A DNA stretch of 64,000 nucleotides from Cladophialophora immunda (lineage: Eukaryota > Ascomycota > Eurotiomycetes > Chaetothyriales > Herpotrichiellaceae), in contig NW_015622546.1 of assembly GCF_000835495.1 (NCBI RefSeq), forward strand, positions 2,234,883-2,298,882, written 5' to 3'. Positions 21,934 to 32,005 of this stretch are shown here, piece by piece. Positions within the stretch are counted from its first letter, which is position 1; each line of letters opens with the position of its first letter. Position numbers and translations under genes: made by a program. The notes beneath the pieces are model-generated. The model made no database searches, was not told the origin of the DNA, and worked only from the letters and a program-made list of their open reading frames with translations.

Positions 21934-22471
21934 ATACCAACTTTGGACGCAAGTGCATGTTGAAAGAGCCCGTGCGCTCAATGTCATGATATCCTGGCCA
22001 TCGAAGGCGCAGAAGGCAAGACATGATGAAGCCGTCCCAGAAAATGTGCGCCCATTGCCGGGTTGGGTATTGGCTGCAATATCAACACAAGATAGAGAGT
22101 GGCCTCTAGCTCCATAAGTTCAGAAGAGCAGCTTAGAGAATGGAATACCGACCTATCTGCCCGTGTCCATGATTGTTACTTGTTTCGTGATCCTCAACTG
22201 AGACCATAAATATCGCGTCTGACACAGTAGATGCCCAAACCTGGGGCGTAACTTATCGTGTCAGACTCGACGCTCGGATTTAGTGGCTTCCGGATCGGGA
22301 ATTAGGGCAAGAAGGTACCTTTCCTGGTTTCTGGTGGCGGATTGTCTTGGCATCCGATTTGAAATCAACTTCAGTGGGCGACCCTACAAAGTTCATTGTC
22401 GACTCTTCCAACTTCTTCCTCTCGACCATATCGTTCGCAAGAAGTGCTAGTCTCTCTGAACAACCGTCAAG
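21934..22471. other. Intergenic region between RPL30 and RPL10
   Basis: RPL30 3' flank and RPL10 promoter and leader. No gene seen; the part after about 22370 may be transcribed as leader. Confidence 0.4.
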
Positions 22472-23262
22472 ATGGCCAGAAGACCTGCCAGATGTTACAG
22501 ATACTGCAAGAACAAGGTCAGCAGACAATTTTGCGACAATGTGCGATCGATGTGCTAATTCTGTACAGCCCTATCCCAAGTCTCGATTCAACCGCGGTGT
22601 ACCTGACCCCAAGATCCGTATCTTCGATTTGGGACGAAAGCGTGCCAATGTCGACGAATTCCCCCTCTGCGTGCACATGGTTTCTAATGAGTACGAACAA
22701 TTGAGCTCCGAAGCGCTCGAAGCGGCCCGTATTTGCGCCAACAAGTATGTTTTCATCACGTTGGAAGAAACTGTGGAGGTTGGCTAACAGAGGTTTCAGA
22801 TATCTCGTCAAGATTGCAGGCAAAGAAGGTTTCCATCTCCGAGTCCGCGCCCACCCCTACCACGTCGTCCGCATCAACAAGATGTTGTCCTGCGCTGGTG
22901 CCGATAGACTTCAGACTGGAATGAGAGGAGCTTGGGGCAAGCCCAACGGCACAGTCGCCCGTGTCAACATTGGCCAAATTCTTCTGTCAGTCCGAACCCG
23001 AGACGCCCACCGTGCCACCGCTATCGAGGCTCTACGACGCTCCATGTACAAGTTCCCTGGTCGCCAAAAGATCATCGTCAGCAAGAACTGGGGTTTCACG
23101 CCCTTGAGACGCGATGAGTACGTCAAGTTGAAGCAAGAGGGCCGTGTTTTGATCGATGGTGCATATGTTCAATTCTTGAGAAACAAGGGCAATATCGAAC
23201 AGAACATGAAGCGATTCCCTGGTGCTTACGAGGGCGGTAGCGAGATCGCCGCCGAGGCATAG
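22472..23262 (+). CDS. RPL10: 60S ribosomal protein L10 (uL16), 227 aa
   Basis: Essential large-subunit protein near the peptidyl-transferase centre, last to join the 60S subunit. Exons are 22472-22516, 22569-22744 and 22800-23262. The protein begins [20 protein letters not shown] and includes [55 protein letters not shown] and [13 protein letters not shown], all diagnostic. The first exon is 15 codons. Length is close to the usual 215-225. Identity certain. Confidence 0.97.
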
Positions 23263-24825
23263 ATTTCATGTTTTGGCTCAAAGGAGCAGTGAATTGCATA
23301 TGCAAAGGCCAAAGGTGAAATACCGGAGTAGTTTTTAGTTCCACGGAACAGAGGTATCGGCTGGGCAACATTATCGCGTGCCTTCAGAACGATTCTTTTG
23401 CCCGGAATGAAAAATGCGCCCTTCACCCGGAAATGGGGTTCCGTCGGACGACTGGGGGTACTCTGAGATACTTCCGATCATGATAGACGCGAAATGAAGG
23501 ACATTGACACCATGAGTACAAACCTGTTTTCATATATGGGTCCACATGTACCCAATCATCCTTGAAAGTGACGAATGGACCTGTAATTGGAAGTGCCAGT
23601 ATTCCTTCTCCCCCGGTACCACTGAGGTAATATGTAAGACTACCCCTGGCCCTCCCTCCCATGTACATTAAAGTGACGACAAGGACGAGTGGCAATGCAA
23701 GAACCTGATGCTCATCCCGGACTAAAGTGGTTTTTTCCCGACCGGCGACCGTGACCGACTGCGCATGCACCTCCAGTTAACCACGCAGTATGCCACAATC
23801 CAAATGTCAGATTGCGTGCCTGAAGGCGGAGGAATTAGGAAGAACGATATGGTAATTTTTAAATCTTTCGCCCCTATCGCCTAATGATGACGAGCGAATT
23901 CACCTCAGAGAAACACGGCCATTGCAGTACGCGGGTGATGGTCCATGAAGGGCGGAAGTGGCAGGATTTCCAAGAGGTCGCGTGGTTTTTTGGCAATCTG
24001 TTAGTCAGGAAAGCCGCCCGGGTCCGTAACAAACTTGGCTTGGTGACCAGGACAAGGAGGGAGGTCAGAGTGGCATGTTTAGGCGGCAGATAGGAGATCT
24101 CTGGGTTCAACTGTATCTCTTCAACCAAACGCGGCTGAGAGGATGGGGAGGCTAGGCCGCGAGCGGAACTTTGGACAGGGCGCATGCTCCCTGCAAGGCC
24201 CTATGATAACGATGATGGGCTCCAAGGGAATCTTGCATCTCGTCATGCACGCCGCAGCTCTGGTCATGCTGTCACACTGCGGCTGGCTTCTCCGACAGCT
24301 GGCCTACACCACTGGGTGCCACTCCTAACCATCCTTTTTCAGCGCTGGCTGCTCTATCTGTCGATTACTCGTCTCGACCGACGTGTCACTCACCCAACAC
24401 TCGCGAGGTTGTGGTGGTACAACCTGCTTCCCGCTTCGTGTGCCCAACACAACACCCCTTTACCCCTTTACCCAACATTCGGTCTAATCCTGCCAATACT
24501 GGTGATCGTCATTCTCCATTGTTCATTGCTCATTTCACTTTCAACATATCGTCGGCCTCGTGACATTGGGTTCCCGGAAAGGAGCATCCAAGTCATTCGC
24601 GCATCTCCTTGATCGGAGCTGGACCTCCACCTTTGGATTCCGACCAGCTCAGAAACACGCCCTCGCAGAGACAAAGAACATTGACAACCCAAATACAAAC
24701 TCAATCCTTTGTCAATTGACTCCATCCTCCCTTACCATCACCGTCCTCAGTTCGACCCCCTACATAGCGGCCATTCTCGTGCTCGCTGTAGCACGGCCCA
24801 CCCGTACGTCCGCGGGTTGGGAAAC
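23263..24825. other. Long intergenic region
   Basis: About 1.56 kb between RPL10 and the next gene. A minus-strand open frame (23770-23423) begins with GTG and has no recognisable domain. The last 200 bp are C-rich leader-like sequence. No gene supported. Confidence 0.4.
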
Positions 24826-26457
24826 ATGGCCTTCCAACAGTCCGCGGCGCCGCGGCCAATTGTCATCAATGCAAATCAATCTCAAGACTCTTCATCTCAG
24901 ACCCAATTACGGCGTACGACAGTAGAAGATTCCCAAGAATGGGTCCTGTTCTCTCCCAGCGCGGCAGAGTCAACCATCACCCGGACTCAAACTAGTCAGA
25001 CTGCGGGGGCCTCAAGAGCAAGCGATATATCGCTCAACACTGCTGGGCGGTCAGGTCGACTTGAATCGTCCGTTTTCGATGAAGAGGTCACGGAAGACGG
25101 CGAACTCGACAGCCTTGACGATGGGTTGCATGCCTTCAGAGAACCTCCCTTGTATCCTACCATCTCCAATCAGACTCAGGGCGCCGTGTTGCCGACCCAT
25201 GACGGCCTGGGAACCTTCCCCGCTTCAAGCCCTCCTGTCCTGGAACAACTATGGCAGCATGAGGCATACAACCCAAAACGAAAATACGACGGACATCACC
25301 GGCGACCTTCTAGCGTGCAGAGGAGGCTCGATACCATTGATGAGATTGAGGCGCAGGCGAGCGAAGAAAAGAGAATGCGGATAGAGAAGTGGCGGATGGA
25401 ACAAAGTCAAGCATTAATGGACGAAGTGGAGCGAGAAACTCGCCGGCGACTGAGGAGGGGATCTCGCCAATCCACTTACCAAGAGACACTGGCGTCTATC
25501 AATGAGGATGTGCTCGGAACGACGCCGAAGCAGAGTGACTATCTATCTCGACCAACTCCAGCACCCGAGGAGTCAGAGCCCTTCTGGCGCCGCATCACAA
25601 GAAAGTTTATCCGTGATGTTATCGGCATTGATGAACCGCTGCTGTCGGTGATATTTGGAGAGAGCCTTCCAGATGAGGCTTACGACAGCAGGCCATCCTC
25701 TAGCCATGTTCTGCCTCCTATACCTGAGCTGGCATCGGAAGGACGTCCGGTGGAGGACTCAACGTGGCGGGACAAGCTTCTTCAACGTATCGCCCGCGAA
25801 TTGGGCGTCTTTGTGCATCAACTGTCACCGCACCCGGGAGCGTTCACCACCTACTCCCGCAGTCCTGACTATGCTGGCATGCCGGTGTCGGCGTCTCGAC
25901 CCAAATCTCAGCTTTCATTGTCACCCACCGAGGAAAGCCCAGCAAAGGACACTATCTCATCTGGCATGACGCCTAATTTTCCACCGACCGTCCGTGACCC
26001 TGCCCATGCTGAGAATTGGGGATTTGAAGAAGACCCCGTCTCATCCGCGTCGCCACTTGATTCGTCCATGAGCCTTCAGCGAGAGAGGGAATACTGGGAG
26101 AGAGAGCTTGATCTGAAAATGGTGTTCCGCTACCTCAGAGACCGGTTTGCGAGCAGGTCATCTGCTCAATCCCCTCAAGCCTCGAGACAGCCTCTTGAAG
26201 ACGCCGCCACCCGGACGGCGATCATACGCCAGCACCATCCTCTCGTCGCTCGGGCTCAACGATCTCCTGCCCGCTTGCGACGTGAGTCCAGGGCGAGCAT
26301 CAGGCGACCCGCAAGTAGCTGTGCCAGCGAAAGTGTGCGCAGCAGCAGGAAAGCTTCCCTGGTCAGAAGCGGTTCAAGTCGCAACTACTGGGATATCGGC
26401 GGAAGCGTCGGGAGCGGGAGCATCTTGGCGAGTGGTGGAGCTTGGGGTGAAGTGTAG
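24826..26457 (+). CDS. Unknown conserved-looking protein, 543 aa
   Basis: Intronless. I take the ATG at 24826 (MAFQQSAAPRPIVIN); the frame is open further upstream, but only from a non-ATG codon. Residues about 30-60 read WVLFSPSAAES, followed by Ser/Thr-rich disorder. A highly charged helix (about 160-220) precedes a compact core with FWRRITRKFIRDVIGID and WRDKLLQRIARELGVFVHQL. Another helix, YWERELDLKMVFRYLRDRF, lies near residue 450. The C-terminal 80 residues are Arg/Ser-rich. No signal peptide or membrane span. Codon use and long frame support a real gene; the family was not recognised. Confidence 0.75.
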   Translation: MAFQQSAAPRPIVINANQSQDSSSQTQLRRTTVEDSQEWVLFSPSAAESTITRTQTSQTAGASRASDISLNTAGRSGRLESSVFDEEVTEDGELDSLDDGLHAFREPPLYPTISNQTQGAVLPTHDGLGTFPASSPPVLEQLWQHEAYNPKRKYDGHHRRPSSVQRRLDTIDEIEAQASEEKRMRIEKWRMEQSQALMDEVERETRRRLRRGSRQSTYQETLASINEDVLGTTPKQSDYLSRPTPAPEESEPFWRRITRKFIRDVIGIDEPLLSVIFGESLPDEAYDSRPSSSHVLPPIPELASEGRPVEDSTWRDKLLQRIARELGVFVHQLSPHPGAFTTYSRSPDYAGMPVSASRPKSQLSLSPTEESPAKDTISSGMTPNFPPTVRDPAHAENWGFEEDPVSSASPLDSSMSLQREREYWERELDLKMVFRYLRDRFASRSSAQSPQASRQPLEDAATRTAIIRQHHPLVARAQRSPARLRRESRASIRRPASSCASESVRSSRKASLVRSGSSRNYWDIGGSVGSGSILASGGAWGEV

Positions 26458-27041
26458 GATATCAGGACATACGTGGCAAGACATGTTTGATATGTCCCAT
26501 GGCATTATGCATTGGCGATAGGATCGCACTGTATGAGTATGGATCACGACCTTATATGATATTGGTAAAGGAACTCAACTTTTCTTGTTGTCTTGGGAAA
26601 GACAAGAATCTGGAGGATGAAACTACTTTAGAGAGTCAGAGACTCGCTTGAACAATAAACAGATTCTGCTTTGATCGAAACTAGGGCGAGCCAGTCTGAT
26701 TGTTGTTGCCTTTCAAATTTGTATTGCCCCAGAGATGACTAAATCACATGACGAGGACCGGAAAAGCCCCGTATGATTGGATGATTCTGCCACCACAGGC
26801 CGTTGACCAATTTTGCCGTTGGATGCCCTCCCACCCCACTGCGCCATTGTTTACAATCTTGAACCTGATCGTATTGCATTTCCCATTCAAGAAGCAACCT
26901 GTCCACTTTTTCTTCAACCCCTCTTCACGCCATCCTCTTCAACTTCCGACGCGACGGTGTCCCAGAACTGAATCCCCGTTACTTTCGGCGCAAGTGGCGT
27001 TGGCCTGGGTCTTCCGCTGACCAGTGGCCGCCGTCGTAACC
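26458..27041. promoter_or_regulatory. Intergenic region, SRC1 promoter
   Basis: Contains a reverse CCAAT box (ATTGG, 26776-26780) about 265 bp upstream of the SRC1 start codon, and a pyrimidine-rich leader. No gene seen. Confidence 0.4.
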
Positions 27042-29273
27042 ATGGCCGAGGAAGACGAACTATACTACCTTCAACCGGGTTTCGACCTGAGCAGCCTCAC
27101 TATCCCCCGCATCCGTTCAATCCTCGTCGCGCAAAATGTGCACTACCCGTCTTCGGCAAAGAAAGGGCAACTGCTAGAAATCTTGGAACAAGAGGTCTTA
27201 CCACAGAGGGAAAAGCTACTCCGGGCGCAAGCTAGAGTCCGGCGCACAAGCAAAGGCATAACGGATGTGCCCAGCAGTCAAGAAGGGACAATTGACGGTG
27301 ACGATGAGGACGACAAGCAATTGATGCCGCCTCCCCCACCTCCGAAAACACCGCGAGGCAGGAAAAGCAAGTCAGACCTCACCGCCGCATCGGCTCCGTC
27401 GACTTCTAAGCGAACCAAGACTCCCAGCAGGAAAAGCGCGACCAGAACACCCCGTGCATCTGACACTGAACCAGAGGCGGAGAGGTCGACCGTCCGCAGA
27501 TCGCGAAAGAGCGCCCCCTCCGAAGCCGTCCTGGAACATTCCATTAAGATCGAACAACCAGACGGCAGATCAAAGAGGAAATCGGCCGAAGCTGAAGCAA
27601 GCCCCTTCTCCGACGACAATCCGTTTCAGTCAGGGTCCAGCCCGTCGTCGGCCTCGCATAATCGCAAGACGTCGACGTCTCGGTCACGAAAGTCGTTGAC
27701 ATCAACCAGTACCGTCAAACGCCGGCAGACAACTTCGCCTCCGATCAAATCAGAAGAGTTTTCTCCGTCGAGCTCCAAGGTCTTGTTTCCGGTCTCTCGG
27801 ATCACCTCTGCCGATGCGGAAGACAGAGTCGCTGTTACAGAAGAGTTTACGCCCGACGCAGCGCGTGAACTTGCGGAAGAAGAGAGGAACGGACAACTGG
27901 TCCCGAACCGAACCTCGACACTTGTAAGAAGGAAAAAGAAGAAGGAAACGAACGTGATGGTGAAAAATGCACCCTTAGCTGTCATCACGACCGTGCTTGC
28001 TGCTCTGGGAGCATGGTACAGGCAGGAGAAGATCAATATCGGTTACTGTGGGGTAGGGGAACCGAACTGGTCATTGGCTTCCAACCCACACATTCCCACT
28101 TGGGTGCACGAGAACCTCCAGCCAAAGTGCGAGCCTTGTCCGCAACATGCAGTCTGCTACCCGAACATGGAAGTAGAATGTGAGAGCGACTTTGTGCTCA
28201 AGCCTCATCCTCTAAGCTTAAACGGCTTGGTGCCGCTGCCACCGACGTGTGAACCAGACAGCGAAAAGCAGAGGAGAATCAAGGCTGTGGCAGACCGAGC
28301 CATTGAGGAGCTTCGTGAGAGGCGAGCAAGCTATGAGTGTGGAGGAGATGTAACCAGCTCATCAAATCCCGCTGCACAAGAGACTGAGGCCGTGAAGACG
28401 GTAGCAAAATCCAGCGCGCCAAAGTTGGAGGTTGCGGAAGAGGAGCTCAAGCAAACGGTGTCCAAGATGCGAAGGAGAGGTATGACGGAGCAGGAGTTTG
28501 AAGAGCTATGGCGCGGTGCCCTCGGGGACATCAAGGCGCGAGACGAAGTCGAGGTCACTGAGGATCGGTAGGTTTCGGTCGCATGTCTCCATTTCCGAGC
28601 TGTTATCACGCTCACTCTTTGTTTGCGAATCGCTGACTGACTGAAGCTCCGGTGTTCCGACACTTGCAGATCTGGCAGAACACTCCTCTCCTCTTCCTCC
28701 CTCGCCAGACTCCCCTTCGCGTGCGCCGTCCGACGATCCCTTCTTCGAGCGTTTACAGAGAATCGAATCCCTATTGCAATTCTAATCTTGATTGCATCGG
28801 CCTTGATTTACGGACGCAACAAGATACTATCTTACCAACAAGCCACCGCGCAGATCCCCGGATTGGTGGCCACCACGTTGGACCGATTAGCCACGCAAGC
28901 CGCTCTACATCAGGACGGGCGCGCCCCCGAAGCATTTATCAGCGTCGGCCAATTGAGAGATGACGTGCTGAGGAACGTGTTCAGTGCTTCAGAGCGAGAG
29001 CGCGTGTGGCAAAACGTCAGGAAGATTGTGGAAGGCAATTCCAATGTGAGGGCCGCAACTCGCGAAGGAGGAAAGACGGGCGAGTGGAGCCGTGTTTGGG
29101 AGTGGATTGGGCCTCTGGACCTGGCGCCCGGCTTGGAGGGACGGAGGTCAGGCGGGATGGTTACAGATGGAAGGACGCCAGAAGGGAGCAGTCGTGGTAA
29201 TAGCGTGGCGAAGGCGGACGAAGACTCGAATCTGGGGGTCCGGCGGTGGGACGAGGGGAGGCCGATTTATTGA
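27042..29273 (+). CDS. SRC1: Inner nuclear membrane LEM-type protein Src1/Heh1 (Man1-Src1 family), 709 aa
   Basis: Protein of the inner nuclear membrane that tethers chromatin and takes part in nuclear envelope repair and subtelomere anchoring. Exons are 27042-28567 and 28670-29273. Residues about 10-55 form the HeH/LEM-like helix pair (LTIPRIRSILVAQNVHYP, KKGQLLEILEQ). A long basic, Ser-rich linker with nuclear-import-like clusters follows. The first membrane span is near residues 310-327 (PLAVITTVLAALGAWY); then comes a lumenal Cys-rich part with CEPCPQHAVCYPNMEVEC. After the splice the family block SSSSLARLPFACAVRRSLL leads to the second span (about 542-557, IPIAILILIASALIYG) and the nucleoplasmic MSC domain. 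A second AG at 28645-28646 could give a short form (see findings). Confidence 0.93.
28568..28669 (+). other. SRC1 intron with two usable acceptors
   Basis: The donor is GTAGGT and the main acceptor ends at 28669 (TTGCAG). Its first bases hold an in-frame TAG, so retention ends translation at once. An earlier acceptor ends at 28646 (CTGAAG) and shifts the frame to a short open tail that stops before the second membrane span. Confidence 0.7.
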
Positions 29274-30964
29274 TTCTTTCCGGGCCAGGTTTGGAAGGAT
29301 TCTGTTGCCCTTTCAGTGACATGGTTTTGGTTTCTGTCTTCTTTTTGTTTCCTGTGCTTGTGATTATTTCGAGCAACGGGGCAAAGACTTTGGACCTGCT
29401 CCGCCTTGCACATGATACTTTTTAAGGATATAGCGCACACGGCCCGTGTACTATTAATGAGTGGACTGATGAGGATTTTTTGTGTCTCGATACTATCTTC
29501 TACAAGACCGACATTGCCCTGTATAGTCTCATGGTTTGAACAGTCAGCTAGTGCCTGTGTCGGTTACTTGATACCTCTGGGCGTTGTGCATCTGGGCTAA
29601 AACCCCTTGTTGATATCAATTGAGAACTTTGGGAATACTAAAGAATCAAGAATCCACAAAACAACGGCCCTTGCGCGAGACCCATGAAGAACGAAGAACG
29701 TTTCTCCTTTGCAGCCTCATCATAGTGCCCCGGCCACCCTGGGTCTCTGCTGTACGCATATTACACAAACTAAGGAACAGCCTCATCCTACCTGGTAGCC
29801 TCCCTAGGTACCTTGGAACTCCCATCCTGTATCCACCTCAGCCTTGTCCAGGGCGTCTCATGCCTGCACCGCACTTTCATAAGGGAAGCAGAATCCAAAG
29901 GACCCGAACATAAGGAAAGAGACGCCCCATTCAACAAGTCTGTCCCTCCGACGCATGGGCCCTTTCGGCTGCCGATCGCCTGGAGTTTCGAGCCTTTGTT
30001 CTGATTTGACATCTAGAAACTCGACGATCACCCCCTGGAGCCCCGGCGAAAGGCGTCAGGTGACAGCCTCCCGCTCCAGGTCGATCATCGTCGCTACAGA
30101 AAAGAAGGAAGAAAAAAACAGGTTTTGCCCTCTCTCCAAGGTCATGAAACAAGGGTCTCATTCGCGCTGGACCATCGACTTTTGTCGGAGAGGGCAGACA
30201 GCCTTGGCCTTGTACCCTTGCCCTGCATCGCCTCATCGTCTGGCTCCCCGGTCGTCTACGCCCCCCCTCAACGGCCCGACTTTTCATGGTTTGCGTCTTG
30301 CGAGTTAGTTCGAAACGTCGATGCCAGGGCTGAAGTACGACCAGCCCACGCCCTGGCTGTTTTGTTTTGATTTGATACGAGTTAGGCAGAGACAAGGGGG
30401 AGGGATACGGGTGTTTTTGGGATTCCCTTGAGGCGTCATAAGTCATGAGGTTCGTGTGTGTGTCTCTCATGGCATGGCATGGCATGGAATCGTCTCATCA
30501 TCCACACCACCCCCTCCCCCATATTTTCATCCGTGCTATTGGTTTGTTTCGGTTCGAACTTGCCCCCAACTTTTCTACTGGAGATTGGACCTCTTTCTTT
30601 GTGTCTGTGAGCATATCTAGCACACTTTGAGCGTCTTCTTGTTTGAGGTGTAGCATATTTTGGGCGATATACTCTGCTTTTCTCTCTCTCCTGCCCTTGC
30701 CGTTGCGCATCTCTTCTTCCCTCAGCCTCGTTGGTTACACCATAAGGCACGTCCGCAGCATCTACAAGGTGGAGATAGTAGGCTACCTGGGTAAGAGCCC
30801 CTTCGCAATAAAATCTACGCCCGAAGGAACGACTTTTGGCTTCGATGCCGAGGGATCTGCCCTGGTCATCGCCTGCACTTCTGCGTCCTCTGATCAGCAT
30901 CACTGTGTCCCCTCCAAAAACCTCGCTTTCAGTCACCCTCAGCAAATTTGACAAAACCCGCTAA
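29274..30964. other. Long intergenic region without recognisable gene
   Basis: About 1.7 kb. It holds the SRC1 3' flank and the promoter or leader of the small membrane-protein gene. The only repeat noticed is a CATGG run at 30468-30487. Open frames on both strands overlap one another and have no domain. Confidence 0.4.
30468..30487. repeat. CATGG pentanucleotide repeat
   Basis: Four tandem CATGG units, about 480 bp upstream of the small membrane-protein start codon. Simple repeat. Confidence 0.85.
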
Positions 30965-31489
30965 ATGCAACGCTTCGAAATGGCCACTGATCCCGCTGAC
31001 CCTCCGGCCCTCCGCTTCCTCGACACGCTCCTCCCTTGCACCTTTATCCTCTCCACATTCGGCTCGCTCATCACCTTCACCACCGCCGTGGGCATCTTCG
31101 GCGGACCGCGGCGGTACTTTGACGAAATCCAGGTCTTTATCGCGCTCGCATGGTTGTTTTTCATGCTGTCCCTGGCGATGGCAACCGTGACCAGCATGGC
31201 GTTGACGTTCCACAGGAGGCATGTGAGAGATGCCTTTGAACGAGGGTACAAGTCATGGCGCGGCGGGGCCGGGAACCGCACCGCGGGTGAGAGATCTGTC
31301 GTCTTTGGCATCGTGGTTCTCGGGCTGGGTGGGATGTGGCTGATGTTGCTGGAGTGTCTGGCCTTTGTGTTTTTGAGCCTGTCGGTAGCGGCATACTGCC
31401 TGGCCGTGGGGTGGATTGGTTTCGTCGTGTCTGCAGGGATGATGGTTCTCACCGTGGTCTTCTGGGTCCTGATGGGACAGAGGGATTGA
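30965..31489 (+). CDS. Small four-helix membrane protein, unknown, 174 aa
   Basis: Intronless. Four hydrophobic spans are clear: about residues 22-45, 54-82, 110-138 and 143-170. A basic cytosolic-type loop (HRRHVRDAFERGYKSWRGG) lies between spans two and three. There is no signal peptide. A second Met at residue 6 (MATDPADPP) is an alternative start. The layout (acidic short N-terminus, two hairpins) recalls small fungal plasma-membrane or vacuolar proteins, but no motif identifies it. Its upstream gap is unusually long. Confidence 0.7.
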   Translation: MQRFEMATDPADPPALRFLDTLLPCTFILSTFGSLITFTTAVGIFGGPRRYFDEIQVFIALAWLFFMLSLAMATVTSMALTFHRRHVRDAFERGYKSWRGGAGNRTAGERSVVFGIVVLGLGGMWLMLLECLAFVFLSLSVAAYCLAVGWIGFVVSAGMMVLTVVFWVLMGQRD

Positions 31490-32005
31490 GATACGTGTGG
31501 GCCGAGAGACGGAAGCGGCGGACTCTGGACACTGGTCTCTCTTCCTAGGAAGCCCCATATAACTCGCTCATGACTAAATCACGAGCAATGACTGGAAGGA
31601 GTCGGTCCTACCTTTGATGATCCGCTCCTGCTTTCATTTCTCCAGACTAGAAATGCTGAGCGACAAGTTTTTTGTCCTGGTTATTTTCCAAAGTGCTGTT
31701 CAGGCTGTGCACTCAGCGGATTACTCAGGATAGGGACTAGCTATCATACGATGCGCGAGGTTGTCAGTTTGCCCAAAGTCCATGTCATTGTTTACAACCA
31801 CATGGAGCTATCGTTTTAGTGGAATAATAGGGATTATGCCCCGCGAACTAGTCGCGCTAATACACGACAGGCTTGGCATATATGCACCAAAGTATGAGTT
31901 TGTCACGTTTGCTCCCTTGTTGAACATAATTTATCTCCAGCATTGAGGACCGCGAACAACCACTCTCTCTCCACCCCGCTCCAATCTCTGGACTTCGACC
32001 AAGCC
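31490..32005. other. Intergenic region
   Basis: 3' flank of the small membrane-protein gene and promoter of the Swd3-like gene. Nothing else seen. Confidence 0.4.

Noticed and set aside
23423..23770. 115-codon minus-strand frame
   Set aside because: It starts with GTG, has no ATG near the start and no known domain.
30545..30560. GGTTCGAACT resembling a tRNA B box
   Set aside because: No acceptor or D-arm pairing can be found upstream.
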